A stretch of DNA of 19,750 bases from an uncultured Nocardiaceae bacterium (GTDB lineage Bacteria > Actinomycetota > Actinomycetes > Mycobacteriales > Mycobacteriaceae): the NCBI GenBank assembly GCA_936936565.1, contig CAKZIX010000201.1:1-19750 (forward strand). The letters run 5' to 3'. Shown here in pieces: positions 6,649-14,047 of this stretch (its first letter is position 1; each line of letters opens with the position of its first letter). Below the pieces are notes generated by a model that was given only the letters and a program-made list of their open reading frames with translations, ran no database searches and was not told the origin of the DNA. Both the position numbers and the translations under genes were made by a program.

Positions 6649-8313
6649 TCAGCGCGCGGGGCCGTCGAGCGTGCGCCGGACCCACATCGAGAGCAGTTCG
6701 ACGACGATGATCACGGCGAACACCACGATCACAATCATCGCGATCACGTCGTAGGCCAGGATGCGTTTGGCGTCCAACAGGATCAAGCCGATGCCGCCCG
6801 CGCCGACGATGCCGAGCAGCGTGCCGTTGCGGATGTTCACGTCGAGCTGATACAGCACATGCGCGGCGATGGCCGGCAACCCTTGGCGTGCAGTGGCAGC
6901 GAAGAACACCTGCAGTGGTGTGGCGCCCACGGTCGACACCGCCTCCTGCACGCGAATGTCGGTCTCCTCCAACGAGTCCGCGACCAGTTTGCCGAGCAGT
7001 CCGACTGCGCCCACCGCCAGCGCGAGCGTGCCCGCCACCGCGCCGAGCGAGGTGATGACGATGAACACGATCGCGAGGATGAGCTCCGGGATCCCGCGGA
7101 TGACGACGATCATCGTGCGGAAGGCGAGCGCGATGCGCGGTGGCGACACGTTGCGCGCCGCGAGCGCGCCGACGGGCAGCGCCAGAATCAGGCCCAGCAG
7201 CGTTGCCGCCAAGGCGATTTCGACGGTCTTGCCGAGTGCGCCGAGTAGCCCCGACCAGCCGACGCCGTGCTCTTCGCCCGTGGCGGGCGGCAGGAACAGG
7301 TCCACGGTGGTGGCGAAGTCGGACAGCCCGCCGAAGATCTGCGAGAAGGTGATTCCGGTTTCCCGGAATGCGGCGAGCAGAAAGACGACGGTGATCGTCA
7401 CGTACGCGAGTTTGCGGACGCGTTCGAAATCCCACCGCGGCGAAAGATCGGCCGGACCGTAGCTGACGCTCCGGGCACTGGGGCGCTGCGCCGTGCGCCC
7501 GAGCAGCGCCTGCCGCACGGCGCCGGAGATCAGTTCCACGACGATGCACAGCGCCAGGATGATCAACGCCAGCGCCATACCGCGCTGATACTGCAACGAC
7601 GACAGGCGCAGATACAGCTCGGCACCGATGCCCTGGATGCCGACGACGCCGAGAATCACCGAAACGCGCAGGTTGATGTCGAATCGGTGCAGCGCCGTTG
7701 CGACCAGCGCGGGCGCGACCTGCGGAAGCACGCCACCGACCAGCTGCTGGATCGGGCCGGCGCCGGCGGCGCGCAGCGCTTCGCGCGGGCCCTCGTCGAT
7801 GTCTTCGATCGCGTCGGCGTAGAGCTTTCCGATCATGCCGACCGAGTGCAGGCCCATTGCCAGCACGCCCGCCAGCGGACCGGCCAACACCCCGAACACG
7901 CTCACGAAGAACACCGCAAGGACCAGGTCGGGCACGGCGCGCGCGGCGACGATGATCGCACGTGCGCCGCCGCGGGCGGCGGGCCCCGGCGAGGTGTTGC
8001 GGGCGGCGAGCACCGCGACCACGATGCTCAACACGACACTGAGCAATGTCGCCAGCGCGACGATCGCCAGGGTGAGCGCCATCAGCCGCCACACTTCGCC
8101 GATCGGCGGAAAGTCCAGGGGCAGACAACGTCGCACGAAATCGCGGGCGTTGTCGACGCTGTCGAGCAACGTGGCGACGTTGATCTTCAAGTCGTAGATG
8201 GACCACAGCGCCGCGCCGAGCAGCCCCAACAGCACCACGGCGAGCAGCGTCGAATTGGGCGATGGCGGCGCCAGGGTCGCGTCGGAGCGCGACCGGTCGA
8301 GTGTCGTCGTCAC
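6649..8313 (-). CDS. phnE: Fused PhnE1-PhnE2 phosphonate ABC transporter permease
   Basis: The 554-residue protein contains two complete binding-protein-dependent permease domains in tandem. The first (about 20-275) has an EAA-type loop near GMIGKLYADAIEDIDEGPRE (159-178). The second (about 298-545) has the matching GLLGKLVADSLEETDIRVQE (438-457). A soluble linker of about 30 residues (271-299) joins them. Each half is about the size of a normal PhnE (roughly 260-280 residues), so one chain supplies the whole membrane channel for the PhnC ATPase and PhnD binding protein. The GTG start at 8313 overlaps the phnC stop as GTGA, indicating translational coupling; the frame stays open further upstream only as an antisense-like reading through phnC. 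It is the last gene of the transporter operon. Confidence 0.92.
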   Translation of the reverse strand: MTTTLDRSRSDATLAPPSPNSTLLAVVLLGLLGAALWSIYDLKINVATLLDSVDNARDFVRRCLPLDFPPIGEVWRLMALTLAIVALATLLSVVLSIVVAVLAARNTSPGPAARGGARAIIVAARAVPDLVLAVFFVSVFGVLAGPLAGVLAMGLHSVGMIGKLYADAIEDIDEGPREALRAAGAGPIQQLVGGVLPQVAPALVATALHRFDINLRVSVILGVVGIQGIGAELYLRLSSLQYQRGMALALIILALCIVVELISGAVRQALLGRTAQRPSARSVSYGPADLSPRWDFERVRKLAYVTITVVFLLAAFRETGITFSQIFGGLSDFATTVDLFLPPATGEEHGVGWSGLLGALGKTVEIALAATLLGLILALPVGALAARNVSPPRIALAFRTMIVVIRGIPELILAIVFIVITSLGAVAGTLALAVGAVGLLGKLVADSLEETDIRVQEAVSTVGATPLQVFFAATARQGLPAIAAHVLYQLDVNIRNGTLLGIVGAGGIGLILLDAKRILAYDVIAMIVIVVFAVIIVVELLSMWVRRTLDGPAR

Positions 8314-9122
8314 TGCTTTACCGCGGCCAATGCTTCCGGCCCGGCAACCGAGCTGTAGATCGACATCGTCTCGGCCTTGTCCAGCGCGCTGGCCGGCTTG
8401 TCGAAAACCATTCGGCCGCTGCGCAATGCGACGATGCGCTGGCCCCACGCGAGCGCGAGTTCGACCTGATGCAGGCTGCAGAGCACGGTCAGGTTGTCTT
8501 CGCTGGAGATGCGCGCGATCAGCGCCATCACCTGCGCCGACGATTCCGGGTCCAGCGAGGCCACCGGCTCGTCGGCGAGCAGGATCTTCGGCTTCTGCAT
8601 CAGCGCCCGAGCCACGGCAACGCGCTGCTGCTGACCGCCCGACAGCGTGTCGGCCCGCTGGAAACGCTTGTCGGCCAAGCCGACGCGGTCGAGCTGTTCG
8701 AGTGCTTCGCGACGCACGGACTTCGGATACATCGGCAATCCGAAGCGCGGGAACCGCATCCGGCCCAGCGTGCCCGTGCACACGTTTTCCAGCGCACTCA
8801 TGCTGGGTACGAGATGGAACTGCTGAAAGACGAACCCGACATCCTGGCGCAGGTGCCGCAATTCGCGGCCCTTGGCGCGGGCGACGTCGGTGCCGAGCAC
8901 CTTCACGGTGCCCGAGGTGGGCTTGTGTAGCCCGTCGACGTGGCGCAGGAGGGTGGACTTGCCCGACCCGGACAGGCCGAGCAAGACCACCACTTCACCT
9001 GAGCGCACGCTCAGCGAAACCTCTTCGAGCGCCGTGGTCGACCCGAATTGCTTGGTAACCGAACCGAATTCGACGACCGGATCCAGAATCCGGTTGATGT
9101 CCTCGGCAATTGCGTCGACCAT
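8310..9122 (-). CDS. phnC: Phosphonate ABC transporter ATP-binding protein
   Basis: PhnC is the ATPase that drives phosphonate import with PhnD and PhnE at the inner face of the membrane. The 270-residue chain shows every ABC motif: Walker A GLSGSGKST (49-57), Q-loop Gln100 in FVFQQFHLVPSMSALENV, signature LSGGQQQR (160-167), Walker B ILLADEP (180-186) with the D-loop SLDP, and H-loop His218 in SLHQVELAL. The FHLVPSMSALENVCTG segment and the RFPRFGLP region are typical of PhnC. The ATG at 9122 is preceded by GAGAGG. It lies 37 bases after phnD and overlaps phnE by four bases. Confidence 0.95.
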   Translation of the reverse strand: MVDAIAEDINRILDPVVEFGSVTKQFGSTTALEEVSLSVRSGEVVVLLGLSGSGKSTLLRHVDGLHKPTSGTVKVLGTDVARAKGRELRHLRQDVGFVFQQFHLVPSMSALENVCTGTLGRMRFPRFGLPMYPKSVRREALEQLDRVGLADKRFQRADTLSGGQQQRVAVARALMQKPKILLADEPVASLDPESSAQVMALIARISSEDNLTVLCSLHQVELALAWGQRIVALRSGRMVFDKPASALDKAETMSIYSSVAGPEALAAVKQ

Positions 9123-9159
9123 GGCAATACCTCTCGAAAGCTCTGTTGAACGGCTGGTG

Positions 9160-10092
9160 CTAGACCTTGCAGGCCTTGGCCTGGGTGATCTGGCAGACCT
9201 TGCGAACGCCGTCGTAGAGCTTGTCGTCGACCTTCACCATGCCGAAGGCCTTCTTCTCCGGCCATGCGCACTTGTCGGTGCACAGGCCCGCCGACTTCGC
9301 GGCGTCGGTGTTCATCTTGTTCTGGAACGCGTCGGTGATCTTGGCGACGAGGTCCTTCGACAGCTTGTTGCTGACCGCGAACGGGCTACCGGCGATCGTC
9401 TCCGACTTCCAGACCGTGGTCAGGTCGCCGGCCTTGAGCTGGCCCTTCTCGATCAGGGTCTTGTCGACGATGGTGTCGAACGCGAAGCCCGCATCGCAGT
9501 CACCCTTGGCGACGGCCAGCGCCGAGGCGTCGTGGCCACCGGCGAAGACCGGGGTGATGTCCTTCTCCGGGTCGATGCCCGCTTCCTTCAGCCCGGCGGT
9601 CGGGTACAGGTAACCCGAGGTGGACTTCTGGTCGACGAAGCAGACCTTCTTGCCCTTGAAGTCGGCCAGCGTCTTGATCGGCGAACCGCTCTTGGTGATG
9701 CCGTAGGACTGGTAGCCGGGCTTGTCGCCCGACTTCTCGACCACGGCGCTCAACGGAACGATGTCCACGCCGCCGTCCTTGGCGGTCATGTAGGAGAACG
9801 GACCGTAGCCGGCGATGTGGATCTTGCCGGCGCGCTGGCCCTCGATGACGGCCGCGTAGTCGGTGGCGTTCTGGAACTCGACCTTCTTCCCGGTCTCCTT
9901 TTCGAGGACCTTGATGACCAGTTCGTACTGTTCCTTGAGGCTCTGGCTCTGCTCGCTGGGGACCGCGGCAACGACGAGGGTTTCGGGATCGTTGGCGCCC
10001 GCGGACTTGGACTCGTCGGCGCTCTCGCCGCACGCGGCGAGGCTCAGCGCGAGCGCGGCGCCTGCGGCGGCCACGAGGGACTTCTTGAACAT
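9160..10092 (-). CDS. phnD: Phosphonate-binding lipoprotein of the ABC transporter
   Basis: PhnD captures phosphonate (or phosphite/phosphate analogue) outside the membrane and delivers it to PhnE. The 310-residue protein starts with a lipoprotein signal: basic MFKK, a hydrophobic core, and lipobox LAAC with the lipidated Cys21. The mature part shows PhnD-family segments VAAVPSEQSQSLKEQYE (41-57), NATDYAAVIEGQRAGKIHIA (75-94) with GYGPFSYM following, and later FVDQKSTSGYLYP, which normally lines the ligand pocket, and GGHDASALAV. Ligand identity cannot be settled from sequence. It is the first gene of phnD-C-E, with its own upstream regulatory region. Confidence 0.94.
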   Translation of the reverse strand: MFKKSLVAAAGAALALSLAACGESADESKSAGANDPETLVVAAVPSEQSQSLKEQYELVIKVLEKETGKKVEFQNATDYAAVIEGQRAGKIHIAGYGPFSYMTAKDGGVDIVPLSAVVEKSGDKPGYQSYGITKSGSPIKTLADFKGKKVCFVDQKSTSGYLYPTAGLKEAGIDPEKDITPVFAGGHDASALAVAKGDCDAGFAFDTIVDKTLIEKGQLKAGDLTTVWKSETIAGSPFAVSNKLSKDLVAKITDAFQNKMNTDAAKSAGLCTDKCAWPEKKAFGMVKVDDKLYDGVRKVCQITQAKACKV

Positions 10093-10133
10093 TCTGCTGC
10101 CTTCTGGTCGGCCTGACGTATCTCGTCGATGAT

Positions 10134-10145
10134 TGGACTAGACCA
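10134..10145 (-). promoter_or_regulatory. Candidate PhnF operator upstream of phnD
   Basis: The plus strand reads TGGACTAGACCA, an imperfect palindrome 42 bases upstream of the phnD ATG. It matches 10 of 12 positions of TGGTATAGACCA, which I recall as the M. smegmatis PhnF site, and one half-site (TAGACCA) is intact. The GntR regulator PhnF is encoded in the same cluster. Its location between the putative PHO-type box and the phnD start suits a repressor site. The comparison motif is from memory. Confidence 0.5.
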
Positions 10146-10165
10146 TTTACGGACCCTCAAATCCG

Positions 10166-10183
10166 TGTGAACAGAACCTGAAG
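10166..10183 (-). promoter_or_regulatory. Candidate PHO/RegX3-type direct-repeat box upstream of phnD
   Basis: On the minus strand the sequence reads CTTCAGG, four bases, then GTTCACA. This is two heptamers spaced 11 bases start to start, the geometry of actinobacterial PHO boxes (GTTCACC-N4-GTTCACC). The second heptamer matches 6 of 7 positions and the first only 4 of 7 (core TTCA). It lies about 75-90 bases before the phnD start, suited to activation under phosphate starvation. This is a motif-based suggestion only. Confidence 0.35.
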
Positions 10184-10228
10184 AAGTCTTGCCATCGAGC
10201 CCAACTCGTGCGCGCAGCTTGCGGTACA

Positions 10229-10275
10229 CGAACGGGCGGTTACCGGCGCACATCGCACCGGTAGCCGCCCGTTCG
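10229..10275 (-). terminator. Strong hairpin separating phnM from phnD
   Basis: The 18-base arms 10229-10246 and 10258-10275 are inverted copies with a single difference at 10240/10241 level, around an 11-base loop. The hairpin begins 9 bases after the phnM stop codon. No T-run follows on the minus strand, so it would be a U-less terminator or an mRNA 3'-end stabiliser. In minus-strand RNA the variant pair is A/C; in plus-strand RNA it would be a G/U wobble. It probably divides the C-P lyase operon from the transporter operon. Confidence 0.6.
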
Positions 10276-10284
10276 ATCGTCTAC

Positions 10285-11481
10285 CTAACTTGCCCGCAGC
10301 ACCGCCCGGAACACCGGGTGCGGCCCGCGCAAAGAGACCAGCGCCAGATCGGCACGCTGCCCCGGCGCCAATGCGCCCCGGCCCGCCAGCCCGACGGCGT
10401 CGGCCGCGCCGGAGGTCACCAGGGCGACGGCGGCGGGCAAGGCCAGCAACGCGGCGTCGGCCAGGCGCAGCGCCGAGGCCAGCAGCGCCGAGGGCAGGTA
10501 GTCCGACGCCAGCGCCGTCACCAGGCCCTGGCCGGCCAGTTCCGCCGCCGACACATTGCCCGAGTGCGAGCCGCCGCGCATCACGTTCGGCGCGCCCATC
10601 ACCACGGCCATGCCACGTTCACGCGCTGCCCGCGCCGCCGCCACGGTGGTCGGGAACTCCGCGACCGTGCCGCCGCGCGCCTGGAGGTCACCGATCTCGG
10701 CGGCCGACTCCGGGTCGTGGCCGAAGACCAGGGCATTGCCGTCGGCGGCCTCGTCGGCCAGCCAGCGCAGCGACAGATCCCGCACCGGCAGATTCGCATC
10801 GCGTTCCACGATCAGGTTGTCGACGAACTCGCGCGCGGCCTGCTCGGACAGCTTGTTGACGCCGATCAAATACTTCTCGTACTGCGTGCGATCGGCGAAC
10901 TGACCGATCCCCGGCGTGTGGTCCTCATGCGAAATGACGTGCACGCCAGGCGCTTTCGCGCACCGATCTTTGAGCGTCGCCAACCCGCGGGCCGAGCGCA
11001 CGTCGAGGCGATGCAGGATGCGGTGATCGACCGGGTGCCCGGGGCGGGCATTCCATGCCGCCAGCGCGTCGCACATCTCGACGGCCTGCGACACCTCCTG
11101 GTAGGCGTTGAGATCCTCGGCGAAACGGGCGCCGTGGAACACGGTGGTGATGCCGGCCGCGCGCAGCTTGCCTTCGAACGAGGTGATCGCGAAGTCCCAT
11201 TCCAGCGGCGTGCCCGGACGCGGCATGCGCTCGCGTTCCAAGCCGTCGGAATGGATGTCGATCAATCCGGGCACACACAGCAGGCCACTGCCGTCCACCG
11301 TCGCGGTCGCGCCACCCGGATGCGGACCCACCTCGGCAATCACGCCGTCGCGCACCACGATTCGCGCGTCGTCGACGACGGTGTCGGGCAGCACCGCGCG
11401 CACATGCCCGATTTCGTAGTCCGCCGGCGGGATGTCCAGCGGCCATGCCGCGTACGTTTGGTCCCCTGGGACTGTCGTCAT
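10285..11481 (-). CDS. phnM: Alpha-D-ribose 1-methylphosphonate 5-triphosphate diphosphatase
   Basis: PhnM is an amidohydrolase-superfamily enzyme that removes pyrophosphate from the ribose-triphosphate phosphonate made by PhnGHIL, giving the 5-phosphate substrate of PhnJ. The 398-residue chain shows PGLIDIHSDGLE (71-82, metal-binding HxD), HEDHTPG (185-191), FGHD (253-256), AEFPTT (274-279), VMGAPNVMRGGSHSGNVSA (294-312) and ASDYLP (325-330). These are the hallmarks of PhnM rather than of general amidohydrolases. The N-terminus is about 20 residues longer than E. coli PhnM (378 residues). The start overlaps the phnL stop as ATGA. It is the last C-P lyase gene; no phnN or phnP follows. Confidence 0.95.
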   Translation of the reverse strand: MTTVPGDQTYAAWPLDIPPADYEIGHVRAVLPDTVVDDARIVVRDGVIAEVGPHPGGATATVDGSGLLCVPGLIDIHSDGLERERMPRPGTPLEWDFAITSFEGKLRAAGITTVFHGARFAEDLNAYQEVSQAVEMCDALAAWNARPGHPVDHRILHRLDVRSARGLATLKDRCAKAPGVHVISHEDHTPGIGQFADRTQYEKYLIGVNKLSEQAAREFVDNLIVERDANLPVRDLSLRWLADEAADGNALVFGHDPESAAEIGDLQARGGTVAEFPTTVAAARAARERGMAVVMGAPNVMRGGSHSGNVSAAELAGQGLVTALASDYLPSALLASALRLADAALLALPAAVALVTSGAADAVGLAGRGALAPGQRADLALVSLRGPHPVFRAVLRAS

Positions 11482-12176
11482 GCCGCCACTCTCCCGTTTT
11501 CCATTCGGACGATTCGCGTCGCCAACCGCTCCATGGCCTCAATGTCGTGGAACACGGCAAGCACCGCAACTCCTTTCGCGGTCATCGACGCAATCAGCTC
11601 GAGCGCGCGCTCTCGGTTGTCCGGGTCCAGCGACGCGACGGGCTCGTCGAGCAGCAGCAACCGCGGCGGATTCACCGTCCCCGCCGCGATGTTCACGCGC
11701 TGACGTTCGCCGCCGGACAGCACGCTGCAGTCGACGTCCCACAACGCCTCGTCTAGATTGAGTCGCTGCAGTGCCTGCGCGGCCGCCTCCCGCGAATCCG
11801 CGCGGTTCAGGCCGCGCTGGCGGGCGGCCGCCGACACGAAGTCCAGCGGACCAGTGCGCGGCGGGGCGTTGAGAAACTGTGAGACATAACCGAATTCGTT
11901 GCCACGCAGGCGGGCCATCGCGCGATCGCCGAGCGTGACGAGCTCGGTGACCTGCCCGTCGACATGCAGCGTGATGCTGCCGCTGTCGGGCAGGTAGCTG
12001 CGCTGCACACACCGCAGCAGGCTGGATTTGCCCGCGCCGCTGGGCCCGGCAAGCGCCACGTGCTCGCCTGCGGCGACGTCGAGGTCCACCCCGCTCAGCG
12101 ACGTCACCGTCCGACCGTCGATCGTGTGCAGCGTGAATGTCTTGTGCAGGTTGCGAATCGAGAGAACCGGACGCAT
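11478..12176 (-). CDS. phnL: C-P lyase ABC-type ATPase PhnL
   Basis: PhnL is a cytoplasmic ABC-type protein that takes part in forming the ribose-triphosphate phosphonate with PhnGHI and also associates with PhnK on the core complex. The 232-residue chain has Walker A GPSGAGKS (44-51), Q-loop Gln100 in YVSQFLNAPPRTGPLDFV, signature LSGGERQR (153-160), Walker B LLLLDEP (173-179) and H-loop His210 in AVFHDIEAM. YLPDSG and VSQFL are characteristic of PhnL. Its length fits E. coli PhnL (226). It starts 2 bases after the phnJK stop and overlaps phnM by four bases, so it is tightly coupled in the operon. Confidence 0.94.
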   Translation of the reverse strand: MRPVLSIRNLHKTFTLHTIDGRTVTSLSGVDLDVAAGEHVALAGPSGAGKSSLLRCVQRSYLPDSGSITLHVDGQVTELVTLGDRAMARLRGNEFGYVSQFLNAPPRTGPLDFVSAAARQRGLNRADSREAAAQALQRLNLDEALWDVDCSVLSGGERQRVNIAAGTVNPPRLLLLDEPVASLDPDNRERALELIASMTAKGVAVLAVFHDIEAMERLATRIVRMENGRVAA

Positions 12177-12178
12177 GA

Positions 12179-14047
12179 CTACCGCCTTGCCGCGGCAACC
12201 AGCCGCTGGGTGTAGGGGTGGTGCGGGTCGGCGAACAGCTGGTCGGTGAGACCGGATTCGACGACTCGACCGAGATTCATGACGAGCGTGCGGTCGGTGA
12301 GCGTCTCGATCACCGAAAAGTCGTGGCTGACCACGATTGCCGCGGTGTCGCTCTCGGCGAGGATGCTGCGCAACAGATCCAGCACGCCGGCGGCCACGGA
12401 CGCGTCCAAGCCGGTGGTCGGCTCGTCGAGCAGCAGCACCCGCGGATCGGTCGCCAAAGCCTTTGCGATCTGGACTCTTTGACGCATGCCGCCGGAGAAG
12501 GTGTGCACCGGATCGTCCATCCGGTCCAGCGGTACCTCCACCCGATCCAGCAACTCCGCGCAGCGCTGGCGGATCTGGTGGTAGCTGCGCCAGCCCGCCG
12601 CGGTCAGCCGTTCGGCGATGTTGCCACCGGCCGACACCTTCATCGTCAGCCCGTCCGAGCTGTTCTGGTGCACGATGCCGATGGTGTCGATGCGCAGTTT
12701 CCGCCGTGCGGTGTCGTCGAGGGTGAAGATGTCGGTCGGCTGACCGTCGGGATCGGTGATCCCGTTCAGGTAAAACCTTCCAGCCGTGGCCCTTTCGTCA
12801 CCGATCAGGCAACGCAACACGGTCGACTTCCCGCTTCCGGACTCGCCGATCAGACCCAGCGCCTCCCCCGGCGCCACGTCGAACCCGATGTCCCACGCCG
12901 CGACGACGGCACCGGTGCGCGGGCTGATCGCGGTGCCGAACTGCGGCCCCGTGCCCGCCACCGCGTCCGCACCGCCGAGACCGTGCACCTTGCCGATGCC
13001 CGCCGCGCGCAGCGTCCACTCGTCGGGTGCGTGCCAATGCGCTTCGGGCACATCGCGATTCGATCGGTCGACGGTGATCGTACGGGCGCGCACCCGGGTT
13101 GCCGGGTCCGGCAGATAGCGCAACGGCGCAGTCGCCGTGTGCGATTGCGCATCGATGTCGTCGGCCAGCACCCGGCTGCACCATTCGGTGTCGCTGCACA
13201 TCACCAGACCGGCGCGTGCCGTAACGAGGAAGGTGTCGGTGGATCCGCAACGGCTGCAACGCTGTTCGGCAGTTCCCTCCACCTCGTAGGGCACATCGTC
13301 GAAGGTGAGCGGTGCGACGTCGGTGTACGGCGGCACTGCGAAGATCCGCTTCTCCCGCCCGGCACCGAACAGATTGAGCTGTGGCGACTGGTGCAGCCGC
13401 GGCACATCCCAGCGCGGAATCGGTGTGGTGGCCATGACGTAGCGGCCGTTCACCAGTACCGGATAGCCCGTCGTCTTGGTGATCACGCCATTGCGGACCA
13501 GATCCTCGTACAGGCTCACCCACATCATCGCGTAGTCGCCCTCGGCGTGCATGCGCGCGCACTCGGCGACCGACTTCTGCACCCCGCGCAGCGGCTCGGC
13601 GACCGGAACCTGCAGTACCAGAACGTGATCGTCGGTCATCGGCTGCTCGGGCACCCGGTGCCGGGTCTGCACCACCGTCGACTCGCGCGTGTCCGCGGAC
13701 TGCGCGCAGCCCTCGCTGTCGACGATCAGGCGGCGCAGATTGGTGGCATTCACGCCGTCGTCGTCGCCCTGGTCGATCACCTTGACGGTGTCGTCGGACC
13801 CGAGCACGGCAAGCGTCACCTGCAGCCCGCCCGAGCCCCAGCCCCGGGCCACCGGCATCTCCCGGGAGCCGAACGGCACCTGATAGCCGGGAATGCACAC
13901 CGCGCCCAGTACGGCCCGGCGGATCTCACGCTTGGAGCCCTCGTCGAGGATTCCGTCACGCACGGCTGGGTCGTCCAGTGCCGCAAGCGATTCAGCGAGC
14001 CTGCCGCCCGTCGTGGTAGTCGGTGCGACCGGAGAATCGATCGTCAT
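12179..14047 (-). CDS. phnJ: PhnJ-PhnK fusion: C-P lyase catalytic subunit joined to its ABC protein
   Basis: A single open frame of 622 residues encodes two proteins that are separate in E. coli. Residues 1 to about 300 are PhnJ, the radical-SAM C-P lyase. They carry the glycine-rich GWGSGGLQVTLA (69-80, site of the glycyl/thiyl chemistry) and the cysteine set Cys264, Cys267, Cys284 and Cys290 (CSRC and CSDTEWC), equivalent to the E. coli Fe-S cysteines and catalytic cysteine. Residues about 343-622 are PhnK: Walker A GESGSGKST (401-409), Q-loop Gln461, VSAGGNIAERL (471-481), signature FSGGMRQR (517-524), Walker B VLLLDEP (537-543), His575 and the PhnK-type ending DPHHPYTQ. No stop or credible internal ribosome site lies in the linker. 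The ATG overlaps the phnI stop (TGATG); phnL follows after 2 bases. Confidence 0.93.
   Translation of the reverse strand: MTIDSPVAPTTTTGGRLAESLAALDDPAVRDGILDEGSKREIRRAVLGAVCIPGYQVPFGSREMPVARGWGSGGLQVTLAVLGSDDTVKVIDQGDDDGVNATNLRRLIVDSEGCAQSADTRESTVVQTRHRVPEQPMTDDHVLVLQVPVAEPLRGVQKSVAECARMHAEGDYAMMWVSLYEDLVRNGVITKTTGYPVLVNGRYVMATTPIPRWDVPRLHQSPQLNLFGAGREKRIFAVPPYTDVAPLTFDDVPYEVEGTAEQRCSRCGSTDTFLVTARAGLVMCSDTEWCSRVLADDIDAQSHTATAPLRYLPDPATRVRARTITVDRSNRDVPEAHWHAPDEWTLRAAGIGKVHGLGGADAVAGTGPQFGTAISPRTGAVVAAWDIGFDVAPGEALGLIGESGSGKSTVLRCLIGDERATAGRFYLNGITDPDGQPTDIFTLDDTARRKLRIDTIGIVHQNSSDGLTMKVSAGGNIAERLTAAGWRSYHQIRQRCAELLDRVEVPLDRMDDPVHTFSGGMRQRVQIAKALATDPRVLLLDEPTTGLDASVAAGVLDLLRSILAESDTAAIVVSHDFSVIETLTDRTLVMNLGRVVESGLTDQLFADPHHPYTQRLVAAARR

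Noticed and set aside
8314..8781. Extended N-terminus of PhnE through phnC
   Set aside because: The added sequence is a shadow of phnC; the GTG at 8313 overlaps the phnC stop and gives the expected short N-terminal tail before the first membrane helix.
13021..13150. Sequencing frameshift joining separate phnJ and phnK genes
   Set aside because: Both halves are in the same frame with no stop. The linker has no start codon with a ribosome site, and the PhnK-type sequence just before Walker A reads cleanly, so a true fusion is simpler.
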